This document shows positions 26,742 through 36,044 of a DNA stretch of 64,000 nucleotides, one piece after another. This stretch comes from Kangiella geojedonensis (lineage in GTDB: Bacteria > Pseudomonadota > Gammaproteobacteria > Enterobacterales > Kangiellaceae): assembly GCF_000981765.1 (NCBI RefSeq), contig NZ_CP010975.1, forward strand, positions 1,984,001 to 2,048,000, given 5' to 3'. A program made the translations under genes and the position numbers. How positions within the stretch are numbered: position 1 is the stretch's first letter; every line of letters begins with the position of its first letter. A model generated the notes under the pieces. That model worked only from the letters and a program-made list of their open reading frames with translations. It had not been told where the DNA came from and made no database searches.

Positions 26742-26833
26742 GATTATAGTATCCCCTTTCATCAATCGTGCTTATACAGTACCACAAGCTCGCATAAAAA
26801 CAGTCAATTGCAGCAAAATTTGCACCTTAAACA

Positions 26834-26862
26834 AGAAAGACGCCCATAAGGCGCCTTTTTTA
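26834..26862 (-). terminator. pldA terminator
   Basis: Read leftward, AAAGGCGCC / GGCGTCTTT with loop TTATG (one G-U pair) is followed by a pyrimidine-rich tail, about 25 bases past the pldA stop. Confidence 0.7.
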
Positions 26863-26884
26863 GTAAGGATTCTAAAACAGCACT

Positions 26885-28009
26885 TTATAACCAGTCCGTT
26901 AACACAAACCCAACGCCCAGTCTGTTCACACGGCGGTTATAATCAATCAGGCTTTCACCGTACCCATTAAAGTATTGCACATACCCCCTGAGTTTACCTT
27001 CGTCATCAAGCGGAAAGGTCCAATCAAACTGAAATGCTCCTTTGTTATCACTGCGAAGGTTATTCCTCAGCATAATTCCAAAGTTATGTTCGTCCCATTG
27101 ATAGGCAGAATATAGCTCAAAGTACCCCATATAATCATCAATATCAGGGTTGTCATCACCATCAGGATCAAGCGGGTCTTCTTTTCGATCTTCAGGAATA
27201 CGCCACCAAGGCTTAAAGGCTAGAACCCATCGGTCTTGTTCAAATGCAAACTCTGTATAAATACGATTCCAACTGCGCGAACCTAAGCCTGAGCGACCAT
27301 TCGATTGGTGTGACACACCCATTGAGAAATACGGGATTTGCCAACCACCAAGCTGCCAGTCTGTTGCCCATGCGGCAAAAATCTCGGGCTCATGGTTAGT
27401 TTCACGGAACGGGCTGGAAACGTCTTTATTATATGCTTGCCAATACGACTGTCCGGTATAAGCAAAAAATAAAGCACTGTTTTCACCAAAGGGCTGCTCC
27501 CAGAATGGTGTTTTAAAGCTCACCTGAAACTTCACTTCAATATTATCGACTTGCCTGTCATCACCGGAGTTTTCAAGGCTATCTTGATTCGGTGAATTAT
27601 TGAACGTTACTGGAAGTAGGTAGTTTGGTTTGTGCGGAATAATCGCAAAACGATTATCACGAACGCGGTACTCCATGCGTAAACGTTTTTTTAGTAAGGC
27701 TGAACCTTCTTTCGGGGCTCCGTTTTCACCATCGTCGGAGGCCACCTTCTCTGAGTCACTCTCGTCTGATGTTAGAAGTTCCTTGCTAGGCCGAAAAATC
27801 GCTAAATTGCTACGCTTTTCGCAATACTCTTTGATATCTTTGATCGTTGTATCATCATCCGATAACTCAATCCTTTGTAACACACACTCATCATAATCAA
27901 CACGAGCCTCCTTCTCTGCTTCACTAGCGGCAAGGACTTCACTCGATAATAAGAGTGATGACATTAGCAGGGGCACAGACAAAGGGGTAAATCGAAACGA
28001 GTAGCTCAT
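26885..28009 (-). CDS. pldA: Outer-membrane phospholipase A PldA
   Basis: 374 residues. A signal peptide (VLAAS) is followed by an acidic extension of about 90 residues and the OMPLA barrel. YTGQSYWQAYNKDVSSPFRE and HQSNGRSGLGSRSWNRIY carry the catalytic His-Ser pair and the Ca2+-binding residues, and the protein ends in a C-terminal strand (LTDWL). PldA hydrolyses phospholipids misplaced in the outer leaflet. The acidic DDGDDNPDIDD loop near residue 280 is an unusual insert that could bind Ca2+. Confidence 0.95.
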   Translation of the reverse strand: MSYSFRFTPLSVPLLMSSLLLSSEVLAASEAEKEARVDYDECVLQRIELSDDDTTIKDIKEYCEKRSNLAIFRPSKELLTSDESDSEKVASDDGENGAPKEGSALLKKRLRMEYRVRDNRFAIIPHKPNYLLPVTFNNSPNQDSLENSGDDRQVDNIEVKFQVSFKTPFWEQPFGENSALFFAYTGQSYWQAYNKDVSSPFRETNHEPEIFAAWATDWQLGGWQIPYFSMGVSHQSNGRSGLGSRSWNRIYTEFAFEQDRWVLAFKPWWRIPEDRKEDPLDPDGDDNPDIDDYMGYFELYSAYQWDEHNFGIMLRNNLRSDNKGAFQFDWTFPLDDEGKLRGYVQYFNGYGESLIDYNRRVNRLGVGFVLTDWL

Positions 28010-28077
28010 GGGACAGTTCCTTACTTAATTTATGTAAATTGTAGCAAATCGAACCAATTGTTCTATGACAAAAATAA

Positions 28078-28104
28078 AAAAGGGCCCCGAAAGGCCCTTA
28101 ATCT
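28078..28104 (-). terminator. Terminator of the M16 peptidase gene
   Basis: Read leftward, AAGGGCC / GGCCCTT with loop TTTCGG ends in TTTTTTATTTTTG, about 22 bases past the stop. Confidence 0.85.
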
Positions 28105-28125
28105 TGCTATATTTTACAAACTGAC

Positions 28126-30981
28126 TTACAGCTTGTTGCCCTCGGCATCAACTTCGATAATGTCGTAGCCTAGCTTTTCTAAGCCAGGCATAACCGATGC
28201 TTTATCACCGACAACAACAATGATCATGTCATCAAGCGTTAAATGCTTTTGAGCCAAAGCATTCAGCTCTTCAAGCTCAATCGATTGCAATATATCGCTT
28301 TGTTCATCAACATAATCTTCATCTAAGTTATAAGCCATGATCTGCCCTAAGAAGCCCAACTTCTGGCGAGGCGTCTCATAATCACGAGCATCGCGTTGAC
28401 CTAGCGAGTTACGCATAAACTCAAGTTCAGCTTCAGTCATACCGCTGTTATGATAAGCCTTCATTTCGTTCAAGAACTCAATGATAGACTTATCGGTAGC
28501 GTCAGTTCTTACCCCAGCAGAAGCTATGAAATAACCATAGTCCTCACTTCCACGGAAGCCCGAACGTGCACCATAGGTGTAACCTTTATCTTCACGAAGG
28601 TTGATGTTGATGCGACTGTTAAAAGCACCACCTAAGTTATAGTTCATTAGGTTTACACGGTAATACTCGCCCGTAGCGTCATACGGAAGCGCTCGCTTAC
28701 CAATACGAATTTCTGACTGAGCTGCACCAGGCTTATCCACAAAGTAGATTGCTTTTTGCAATTCTGGGAAAGGCTTAATTTCAGCCTGCTCCACCTCGCC
28801 ACCTTCCCATGAACTAAAGCGCTTAAGCTTCGTGCTCAAAACGTCTTTTTCCAAATCGGAAACCGCAACAATAGAGCTAATCGCAGGTGTATAGTAGGTG
28901 TTATAGAAGTTTTTAACGTCTTCTAAAGTGATATTGCTAACCGTTTCAATAGAGCCTGACGTTGGGTGTGCAAATGCATTGTCGGTACCAAATAACAACT
29001 TCTGATACACATTGCTAGCGACAACAGATGGCTGCTTCGCGGCACTTTTAATCCCTTCGATCGTTTGCTCTTTAATGCGTTTAAAGTCAGCTGGATCAAA
29101 CTTCGGTGCGCGTAGCTTTTCATTAGCAATTTGCAGAGTACGATCAAGATTTTCTGTTAAACTTTGAATCGTTAGCTGCGTATATTGCTCACCTGCCGAA
29201 ATGCTCACTGAGCTTCCCAGCTTTTGTAAGATGTTACTTAGCTCTTCATTAGAGTAATTTTCCGTAGCCTCATTCAGCATACTTGCCGTGATGCTCGCCA
29301 AACCAATCTTATTCAACGGATCATTTGCAGATCCTGTCTTAATTCTAAGACTAATAGCTGTTGTAGGCGTCTCCTCATTAATGGCACCCAATACATCAAT
29401 ACCATTCGACAGCTCACTACGCCAAATCTCTGGCACTTTAATCGTCGGGTTATCGCCAGCTTCAGGCATCACGCTGCGATCAAAGTCATCTTTAGCTACA
29501 CGGATATCTAAATCAGCTTCTGTTACTTCTTCATACTCGGGAATATGACGCTCAGACGGTGTCCAAGTATCTTCATGCGCGACCATAGCTTTCATACCCT
29601 TAGGTACAACGCTCATAATTACTGCATGTTGATCTTTGACGTACTTTTCATAAACACGCATCACGTCAGCTTCAGTCACGTTTTCATAACGCTCTAACTC
29701 TTTTTGAATCAAGTTAGGGTCGCCTTCAAACGTTTGGTTAGCAGCTAACTGAGACACTTTGCCTGACACGCTTTGTAGCCCATAAATCAATTGAGATTTG
29801 ATGCTCGCTTTAACACGCTCGATATCATCAGCTTTAACACCGCGCTTTTCAAACTCTGCAAAGCTATCGCGAATAGTCGCTTCAAGATCTGCTAAGCCTT
29901 TGCCTGACATAGGGTTCGGCAACGCATACAACACAAACTCACAAGCCAATTCTTTACAACCATGGCTAACGCTGCTTTGTACTGCTACACCATTTTTGAC
30001 TAAGTTCTTATAAAGAATAGACGTTTTGCCTTGCCCAATAATCGACGCCAAAACATCCAGTGGTGCTTCATCAGCATGCAAACGGCTCACTGTTGGGTAA
30101 GCCATATACAGTAGAGGCAGTGACACGTTATCTTCTAAAGAAATATAGCGATCTTCATCGAGCTCAACTGTAGCCGGCTTCGGATCCTTTACTTCAGGAC
30201 CACGCGGGATTGAACCAAAGTATTTCTTAACCCACTCCAACGTTTGCTCTTCATCAATGTCGCCACCGATGGTCAGAGTTGCGTTATTAGGGCCATACCA
30301 ACGTAGGAAAAACTTTTTAACGTCATTAACGTTGGCACGATTCAAATCTTCCATATAGCCAATAACAGGCCATGAGTATGGGTGACCTTCTGGATATAAT
30401 GCCTGCGCTACACGCTCACCTAAACGGCCATAAGGGCGGTTATCAACGCGTTGACCACGCTCGTTCTTTACGGTTTCACGCTGAACTTCAAACTTCTTCT
30501 GAGTGACAGCATCTAGCAAGAAACCCATACGGTCTGATTCTAACCACAGCATTTTTTCCAACTGGTTAGAAGGTGCCGTTTCAAAATAATTAGTACGGTC
30601 TGAGTTAGTTGTACCATTTAAAGTACCGCCTGCTTCAGAAATAATCTTGAAGTGTTGCTCGTCGGCAACATTTTCAGAACCCTGGAACATCATGTGCTCG
30701 AAAAAGTGAGCAAAGCCAGATTTACCTATATCTTCACGACCTGAGCCAACATGGTAAGTGACGTCAACATGAACCAAAGGATCGCTGTTATCTTCATGCA
30801 AGATAACCGTTAATCCATTATCTAGAACATATTTTTTATATGGGATGACCAACTTATCGTCTTGTTGCTCAACCACCTCAACGAGGCTTACGCCTTCAGT
30901 TACTTCTGTTTCTGTTGATGGTGAGGAAGCGCAACCGATCATACCAGCTACTAATATCGTAGTGATTGTTTGTTTAAACAT
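28126..30981 (-). CDS. M16 family zinc metallopeptidase, lipoprotein
   Basis: 951 residues from the ATG at 30981, which has a perfect GGAGGAGA site; upstream in-frame starts reach 31083 but give no signal peptide. A lipoprotein signal (MIGCASS) is followed by two M16 repeats. The first holds the inverted zinc motif HFFEH with the distant Glu (NERGQRVDNRPYGR region); the second, from about 480, lacks it and should be structural. Pitrilysin/insulinase-like enzymes of this type degrade peptides in the periplasm. It is likely inner- or outer-membrane anchored. Confidence 0.92.
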   Translation of the reverse strand: MFKQTITTILVAGMIGCASSPSTETEVTEGVSLVEVVEQQDDKLVIPYKKYVLDNGLTVILHEDNSDPLVHVDVTYHVGSGREDIGKSGFAHFFEHMMFQGSENVADEQHFKIISEAGGTLNGTTNSDRTNYFETAPSNQLEKMLWLESDRMGFLLDAVTQKKFEVQRETVKNERGQRVDNRPYGRLGERVAQALYPEGHPYSWPVIGYMEDLNRANVNDVKKFFLRWYGPNNATLTIGGDIDEEQTLEWVKKYFGSIPRGPEVKDPKPATVELDEDRYISLEDNVSLPLLYMAYPTVSRLHADEAPLDVLASIIGQGKTSILYKNLVKNGVAVQSSVSHGCKELACEFVLYALPNPMSGKGLADLEATIRDSFAEFEKRGVKADDIERVKASIKSQLIYGLQSVSGKVSQLAANQTFEGDPNLIQKELERYENVTEADVMRVYEKYVKDQHAVIMSVVPKGMKAMVAHEDTWTPSERHIPEYEEVTEADLDIRVAKDDFDRSVMPEAGDNPTIKVPEIWRSELSNGIDVLGAINEETPTTAISLRIKTGSANDPLNKIGLASITASMLNEATENYSNEELSNILQKLGSSVSISAGEQYTQLTIQSLTENLDRTLQIANEKLRAPKFDPADFKRIKEQTIEGIKSAAKQPSVVASNVYQKLLFGTDNAFAHPTSGSIETVSNITLEDVKNFYNTYYTPAISSIVAVSDLEKDVLSTKLKRFSSWEGGEVEQAEIKPFPELQKAIYFVDKPGAAQSEIRIGKRALPYDATGEYYRVNLMNYNLGGAFNSRININLREDKGYTYGARSGFRGSEDYGYFIASAGVRTDATDKSIIEFLNEMKAYHNSGMTEAELEFMRNSLGQRDARDYETPRQKLGFLGQIMAYNLDEDYVDEQSDILQSIELEELNALAQKHLTLDDMIIVVVGDKASVMPGLEKLGYDIIEVDAEGNKL

Positions 30982-31081
30982 TCTAATCTCCTCCAAAATG
31001 GTGGCTTTATTATACAGATAGATACCCAAAAAAGGCTTCAATACATATTTTGATACACTTTTGAAAATACTGATACACAAC

Positions 31082-31114
31082 AAAAAAGCCCCAGCAAATG
31101 CTAGGGCTTTTTTA
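31082..31114 (-). terminator. Terminator of the SRPBCC gene
   Basis: AAAAAAGCCC-C-AGC / GCT-A-GGGCTTTTTT around AAAT. It lies between the SRPBCC stop and the M16 gene and is T-flanked on both sides. Confidence 0.88.
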
Positions 31115-31129
31115 TAGAGTAGCTGACAA

Positions 31130-31666
31130 TTATTGTTCTATTTCTTGTTTGAGTGCTTGAAGCCCCTCTTCATAAGTATCTCCTAACATAGAGTCTAGGA
31201 AGAAACCGAAATAGCGTCCAACGATGTTATCCCCGAAGTCAGCATCAAAGCTCCAAGTGACTTTGGTTTCTCTTGGGCCAAGTTCTTCTAACTCAAAAGT
31301 AGCATATCCAGGGTTAGGATCTTCACCAAATAAAAGCTCGGTTTTGACCAATTTAGGGTAAGTACTTTCAACAATTTCTTGAGAGCCAATACCAACTTGA
31401 GCATTATCACTCTCCCAAGACATTTTAGCTCCAACGCCTGAGTCTGGGCCTGAATACTCATACTTCGCTTCAGGATCGAGCTTGTACCACGGTGACCAGC
31501 TATTGTAATCATCAAATGAATTTACCTGCTGAAACACCTTATCTTGCGAGGCATTTATCACTATAGAGCGTTCAACATGCGCGTGTTTTGGTAAGAAAAA
31601 GCCAACAACAATAATAATAATTGCAAGAACTGCAATAACAATGAATAGATTCTTAAGAAACTTCAT
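31130..31666 (-). CDS. SRPBCC (polyketide cyclase-like) membrane-anchored protein
   Basis: 178 residues. One N-terminal membrane helix (about 5-26) is followed by a START/SRPBCC fold beginning HVERSIVINASQDKVFQQVN and including SFDDYNSWSPWYKLDP. The fold binds hydrophobic ligands in a deep cavity; ligand and role are unknown. It is a single gene with its own terminator, upstream of the M16 protease. Confidence 0.85.
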   Translation of the reverse strand: MKFLKNLFIVIAVLAIIIIVVGFFLPKHAHVERSIVINASQDKVFQQVNSFDDYNSWSPWYKLDPEAKYEYSGPDSGVGAKMSWESDNAQVGIGSQEIVESTYPKLVKTELLFGEDPNPGYATFELEELGPRETKVTWSFDADFGDNIVGRYFGFFLDSMLGDTYEEGLQALKQEIEQ

Positions 31667-31747
31667 AGCTCCCCCTAGAGCAATACAGACCTGATTACTT
31701 TAAATCAAAACAATGCAAATGTGCAAGAAATAACCAACCGGAGGACT

Positions 31748-31888
31748 TTACTCCTGACATTCTTTACGTTTATTCGCCATATGTTGTTCTAGGTAATCTG
31801 GGAACTCATCAGGGTAAGTGGGCTTACCAAGTTGCTCACGCTCTTCACGCCAATCGTCAAATAATCGTTTTTGAGATTGCTCTCTTTT
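31748..31888 (-). other. Open frame continuing after the dusA amber stop
   Basis: Directly after the dusA TAG (31889-31891), the same frame stays open for 46 codons and ends at TAA (31750-31748). It reads KREQSQKRLFDDWREEREQL then GKPTYPDEFPDYLEQHMANK and RKECQE. The composition is that of a real small protein, but there is no ATG, GTG or TTG before a late ATG (11 codons from the end). It may be a readthrough tail of DusA, a small gene with a rare start codon, or a decayed gene. Confidence 0.4.
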
Positions 31889-32860
31889 CTATTTGAATAG
31901 TGTTAAAGCCTCTTCGATCACTTCAAGTCCAGCGCCTTTTTTATACGCATTTTCGCTTAAGTGTCTTCGCCACAACTTGCCTTTTGGCTGTGCATAGAAC
32001 AGACCAAGAATATGACGCGTCATATGCCCCAGATAAACGTCTTGGTCGAGCTGACTTTGCACATACTGACAAAACTCTTCAGCGACCTCAATTCGGTCGC
32101 TGATATCATAGTCTTTACCATAAAAGCGGTTATCCACTTCTGCGAGGAAGTATGGATTATGATAAGCCTCACGACCAATCATGGCTCCATCCAAATGCTG
32201 CATATGATCTTCAACCTGATCTAAGGTCGTTACACCACCATTCACAATGATTTCTAATTCTGGGAAATCTTTTTTAATCTGATACGCAACATCGTACTTT
32301 AGCGGTGGGATCTCTCGGTTCTCTTTGGGACTCAGGCCTGATAACCATGCTTTTCTGGCATGAATAATAAAGGTTTTAACGCCAGCTTTACGCACCGTGT
32401 CGACAAAAGTATGTAGATGCTCATAAGAATCTAGATCATCTATTCCAATGCGCGTTTTTACGGTAACAGGGACTTTGACTACATTCGCCATGGAAGCCAT
32501 ACAATCTGCGACAAGTTGCGGCTCAGCCATTAAGCAAGCTCCGAAGCGCCCATTTTGCACACGGTCACTCGGACACCCCACGTTGAGATTGATTTCATCA
32601 TAACCATAGTCCTCACACACTTTGGCACAATGGGCGAGGTCCTTCGGATCACTCCCACCCAACTGAACAGCAACTGGGTGCTCCTCGTGGTTGAACTTAA
32701 GATGACGCTCTTCACCACCATGAATGATAGCGCCGGTTGTGATCATTTCTGTGTAGAGCACCGCATGTTTAGTGATACAGCGCATAAAACGACGCTGGTG
32801 ACGGTCGGTCCAATCGAGCATAGGGGCTATACAAATTTTACGGTCTAAGGGTGCTGTCAC
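31889..32860 (-). CDS. dusA: tRNA-dihydrouridine synthase DusA
   Basis: 323 residues, the normal length. An FMN enzyme that reduces U20/U20a in the tRNA D-loop. The start APMLDWTDRHQRRFMR, VAVQLGGSDP, INLNVGCPSDRVQNGRFGAC (with the catalytic Cys), VKTRIGIDD, IHARKAWLSGLSPKENREIP and the C-terminal WRRHLSENAYKKGAG are DusA signatures. It ends in TAG, with a coding-like frame continuing beyond (see 31748). It is divergent from the DUF2799 gene. Confidence 0.95.
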   Translation of the reverse strand: MTAPLDRKICIAPMLDWTDRHQRRFMRCITKHAVLYTEMITTGAIIHGGEERHLKFNHEEHPVAVQLGGSDPKDLAHCAKVCEDYGYDEINLNVGCPSDRVQNGRFGACLMAEPQLVADCMASMANVVKVPVTVKTRIGIDDLDSYEHLHTFVDTVRKAGVKTFIIHARKAWLSGLSPKENREIPPLKYDVAYQIKKDFPELEIIVNGGVTTLDQVEDHMQHLDGAMIGREAYHNPYFLAEVDNRFYGKDYDISDRIEVAEEFCQYVQSQLDQDVYLGHMTRHILGLFYAQPKGKLWRRHLSENAYKKGAGLEVIEEALTLFK

Positions 32861-32947
32861 AATAAATACTTTCTAGGAATTCCAAGTTTGTAGCGGTATT
32901 ATATGATGCTTTCCGCTCAGACTCTAACTTTGCTCAACAGGAAACTC

Positions 32948-33505
32948 ATGACCAACAGACTTTTTTTAACCGCTATCGTTATCGTCAGCTTGATGTCTGG
33001 CTGTGCCACCCTCTCTGAAACAGAGTGTATCTCTGGAAACTGGGAACAAATCGGCTATCAGGATGGTAAATCTGGGCGTGATAAAGACTATATTCTAAAC
33101 CATGAGTCTGCCTGTATCGAGTATGGCGTTGAATTAGATCGATTAGCTTATGAGCAAGGAAGGCAAGACGGCTTAGAGCGCTACTGCACTTCAAGCAATG
33201 GGTATAATAGAGGTGTTCGAGGCAGTCACCCTAATTTAAGTTGTCATGAACAGCAATTTCCCCAGTATTATGACGGTTTATACCAAGGGTACGTGGTTCG
33301 TTTCGATGATATCCAGCACGAACTCAGCGAAGCGTATAAAGAACACGACATACTCAGGGAAGTTTATAGACGCGTTGAGGACGAAGAAGAAAAGAAACGT
33401 ATTGATAACGAGCTAGAAGACCTAAACCGTGAGATCAGCTCACTTGACCGCGAGCTACAGAAGGTTGATGATTTGATTAACCGTTACCGGCCTTATCATC
33501 AATAA
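32948..33505 (+). CDS. DUF2799 lipoprotein
   Basis: 185 residues from the ATG at 32948, chosen because AGGAAA lies 7 bases upstream; an earlier frame start at 32903 has no such site. A lipoprotein signal with lipobox MSGC is followed by the DUF2799 pattern (ETECISGNWEQIGYQDGKSG, Arg/Asp/Gly-rich repeats) and a C-terminal charged coiled coil (about 140-178). An envelope protein of unknown function. Confidence 0.85.
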   Translation: MTNRLFLTAIVIVSLMSGCATLSETECISGNWEQIGYQDGKSGRDKDYILNHESACIEYGVELDRLAYEQGRQDGLERYCTSSNGYNRGVRGSHPNLSCHEQQFPQYYDGLYQGYVVRFDDIQHELSEAYKEHDILREVYRRVEDEEEKKRIDNELEDLNREISSLDRELQKVDDLINRYRPYHQ

Positions 33506-33543
33506 ATAGTCATCAATAAATTATTATAAATAAGTAATCAATC

Positions 33544-33569
33544 AAAAAGGGGCTTTCGCCCCTGTTTTA
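33544..33569 (+). terminator. Terminator of the DUF2799 gene
   Basis: AAAAAGGGGC / GCCCCTGTTTT with loop TTTC, about 40 bases past the stop. Confidence 0.8.
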
Positions 33570-33606
33570 CATCCAAGACTATTGTTAGCCTCACTATTAA
33601 AATGAT

Positions 33607-34155
33607 CTATGGTTTCCAGTCAAACTTTTTAAAAGCATCATCAACGGGCGTTTCCGCAATATGATTCACGTAATTGCTCATCACCTTCTGCGATAGAGCT
33701 AAAATAATCTCTAACACTTGTTGCTGACCATAACCTGCTTCATAAAATTTATTTAACTCTGCTTCGCTGATACGTCCGCGGTTTCGAACGATACTTAACG
33801 TGGTTTCATGGAGCGTTTGTAGCTTATTGGTAGGCATCCGCTTCTTGTCACGCAATGCTTCGATAAGGCCAGCGTCGACATTCATAGAATGAGCAATACC
33901 CGTATGTGCAGGAACACAATAAGTACACTCGTGCTCAACGTTAATGGTTTGCCAAACCACCGTCAGTTCATCTGCATCAAATGAGCTGTTTGCAAACAAT
34001 TCATGAAGCGTTTGATAACCTTCTAAAATACCTGGAGACTCAGCCATAACCGCATGTAAGTTAGGAATCATACCGTATGCTTTCTGAGACTTTTCTAATA
34101 GTGGCTTACTTTTTTCTGGCGCTGAATTTGTATCATGAAACTTAAAATTACTCAT
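33607..34155 (-). CDS. Carboxymuconolactone decarboxylase/AhpD-family protein
   Basis: 182 residues with the AhpD-type redox motif in VEHECTYCVPAHTGIAHS (CxxC then His, about 74-91). Family members are alkylhydroperoxidase-like peroxidases or decarboxylases; the CxxC-H arrangement favours thiol peroxidase chemistry. It is divergent from a TetR regulator across two identical-looking operators, which suggests that this gene is the regulator's target. Confidence 0.88.
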   Translation of the reverse strand: MSNFKFHDTNSAPEKSKPLLEKSQKAYGMIPNLHAVMAESPGILEGYQTLHELFANSSFDADELTVVWQTINVEHECTYCVPAHTGIAHSMNVDAGLIEALRDKKRMPTNKLQTLHETTLSIVRNRGRISEAELNKFYEAGYGQQQVLEIILALSQKVMSNYVNHIAETPVDDAFKKFDWKP

Positions 34156-34221
34156 GTTTCCTCCAGTAAATTTGTAGCTTTACAACGAAATAATAATCTA
34201 GTGGTTTCAATATAACTGGAT

Positions 34222-34260
34222 TTGAACGATCGTTCAAGCTAAAATTGAACAATCGTTCAA
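34222..34260. promoter_or_regulatory. Twin palindromic TetR operators
   Basis: TTGAACGATCGTTCAA (34222-34237) is a perfect 16-base palindrome and TTGAACAATCGTTCAA (34245-34260) is a near copy, with centres 23 bases apart, between the divergent AhpD-like and TetR genes. This is the classic site for a TetR dimer controlling both genes, including its own. Confidence 0.85.
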
Positions 34261-34282
34261 GAAATAAGTGTGGGGCATCACA

Positions 34283-34882
34283 ATGACAAAAACAGCTAGA
34301 TTTGACCGTCAAACCGTGGTCGAAAAAGCCACACATTTGTATTGGGCAAAAGGCTTCCATGCAACATCTATGCGCAACCTACAAGACGTGATTGATATGA
34401 GGCCGGGCAGTATTTATGCGAGTTTCGGCAGCAAAGAAGGGTTGTTTAAGGAAGCCCTACAGTTTTACGCAGACATGAGCCTCAATCAACTTGCAGACTG
34501 TACGGCAAAAACGCAGTCTCCGATTCGCGCTCTTAAGACGTTTTTCAACAGCGTCGTCATTGATAGTCGCCGTAACGCTCCGAGCAACATGTGTATGTTG
34601 GTTAAAACGATCTCAGAACTGACCGATGATAATCGTGAATTATTATTTGAAGCAAAGCGATTACTCTCAACCATAGAGCAATCCCTTCAAGGAGTTCTGG
34701 ATACCGCAAAAGATTGTGGCGAATTAGCAGAGGATGAAGATACCGCTCGGTTAGCTCGCTACTTACAGATGCAGTTAATGGGGCTTCGGACTTACGCGAG
34801 AACCAGCGATGATGAACTGACTGTTTCATCGATGATTGATGACATATTCAATAACAAAACATTCTTGTTAAAGAATCATTAA
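34283..34882 (+). CDS. TetR family transcriptional regulator
   Basis: About 199 residues from the ATG at 34283; a GTG at 34268 lies almost inside the operator and is less likely. The N-terminal helix-turn-helix (about 10-55: VVEKATHLYWAKGFHATSMR, GSIYASFGSKEGLF) is followed by a ligand-binding helical domain with a YcdC-like look. A single Cys (SNMCMLVKT) recalls redox-sensing TetR proteins such as NemR. It likely represses itself and the AhpD-like gene through the twin operators. Confidence 0.93.
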   Translation: MTKTARFDRQTVVEKATHLYWAKGFHATSMRNLQDVIDMRPGSIYASFGSKEGLFKEALQFYADMSLNQLADCTAKTQSPIRALKTFFNSVVIDSRRNAPSNMCMLVKTISELTDDNRELLFEAKRLLSTIEQSLQGVLDTAKDCGELAEDEDTARLARYLQMQLMGLRTYARTSDDELTVSSMIDDIFNNKTFLLKNH

Positions 34883-34913
34883 TAAAAAAGCGAGCTCGAG
34901 GCTCGCTTTTTTA
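34883..34913. terminator. Bidirectional terminator between tetR and htpX
   Basis: AAAAAAGCGAGC-TCGAG-GCTCGCTTTTTT between convergent genes. Confidence 0.92.
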
Positions 34914-34930
34914 TCATTTAGAATAAGGTC

Positions 34931-35827
34931 TTATCGGTTTTTTAAGGCTGCAATCCTCGCATCAAGCGGCGGATGAGACATAAATAAGTGACCAAACTTC
35001 TCTTGGAATGAACCAGTACGGCCATTCTTCAAGCCGAATGCAGTGAAAGTTTCACCCATATCTGACGGCATATTGTATTCCGCTTTCAGCTTTTCCAATG
35101 CGCCAATCATGGCTGTCGAACCTGCTAACTGAGCACCCGCTTCATCTGCACGGAACTCGCGACGACGTGAGAACCACATCACCACCATGCTGGCTAAAAT
35201 GGTCAGAATAATCTGCGCGATCATCACAGAAATAAAGTAACCAATACCATGGCCTTGCTCGTTCTTTAAAATTACACGATCGACGAAATGACCAATGATC
35301 CGCGAGAAGAACAATACGAAAGTATTCACTACGCCTTGAATGAGGGTTAATGTCACCATATCACCGTTAGCGACGTGCCCAATTTCATGAGCCAATACCG
35401 CACGGACCTCATCGCGATTCATGCGCTGTAACAGTCCTTCACTAACCGCAACTAATGACTTGTTTTTGTTCCAACCCGTAGCGAATGCATTCGATTGTGG
35501 CGAAGGAAAAATACCAAGCTCAGGCATACCGACACCAGCATCTTTGGATAAGGATTCCACGGTGCTGACTAACCATTGCTCCGTTTCGTTTTTCGGCTGG
35601 TCAATCATGCGAACATGCATAAATTTCTTGGCCATCCACTTTGATGCCAATAGCGAAATGATTGAACCGGCAAAGCCGATAACAGCACACCAAACTAATA
35701 GCGCCGTTAAATTTAAGTCAACGCCATTCTGCGCCATGATGCTATCGAAGCCAAAGAAACTTAAAACAGCACCAGCCAATAACAAAATTGCAAAGTTGGT
35801 TAATAGAAACAAACCAATTCTTAACAT
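34931..35827 (-). CDS. htpX: Membrane zinc protease HtpX
   Basis: 298 residues from the ATG at 35827 (GGAG 7 bases upstream); an earlier in-frame start at 35848 adds 7 residues and fits less well. It degrades misfolded membrane proteins together with FtsH. Two N-terminal membrane helices, the metal motif VLAHEIGHVANGDM (about 136-149), the downstream Glu in REFRADEAGA and two later helices are typical. The C-terminal FMSHPPLDARIAALK is conserved. Confidence 0.95.
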   Translation of the reverse strand: MLRIGLFLLTNFAILLLAGAVLSFFGFDSIMAQNGVDLNLTALLVWCAVIGFAGSIISLLASKWMAKKFMHVRMIDQPKNETEQWLVSTVESLSKDAGVGMPELGIFPSPQSNAFATGWNKNKSLVAVSEGLLQRMNRDEVRAVLAHEIGHVANGDMVTLTLIQGVVNTFVLFFSRIIGHFVDRVILKNEQGHGIGYFISVMIAQIILTILASMVVMWFSRRREFRADEAGAQLAGSTAMIGALEKLKAEYNMPSDMGETFTAFGLKNGRTGSFQEKFGHLFMSHPPLDARIAALKNR

Positions 35828-35937
35828 CGAAGTCTCCAAAAAGATCAATTAACTGTATTAATTATGGGGGTAATGAGGGGAGATACAAGTGAATTTCGTG
35901 ACCAGCGCTTCAACAATTTGTAAATATTCGTGTCTAG

Positions 35938-36042
35938 CTAGATCAGATAATTAAAAATCAATAGCTTAACAAGCCAGTAACAACCTAAGATGACGATGAT
36001 CGATAGCAGTACCCACTTCCACTTCGGTTGATACTTCTTCAT
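35938..36042 (-). CDS. Possible small single-helix membrane protein
   Basis: 34 residues, MKKYQPKWKWVLLSIIVILG then CYWLVKLLIFNYLI, from an ATG 2 bases after the yjbQ stop. A basic start and one strong membrane helix look like a genuine small membrane protein read after yjbQ, but there is no clear ribosome binding site. A longer in-frame version would overlap yjbQ and is less likely. Confidence 0.4.
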   Translation of the reverse strand: MKKYQPKWKWVLLSIIVILGCYWLVKLLIFNYLI

Positions 36043-36044
36043 TT

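Noticed and set aside
35421-35852. 143-aa open frame opposite htpX
   Set aside because: htpX is certain, and the opposing frame shows no motif or start signal.
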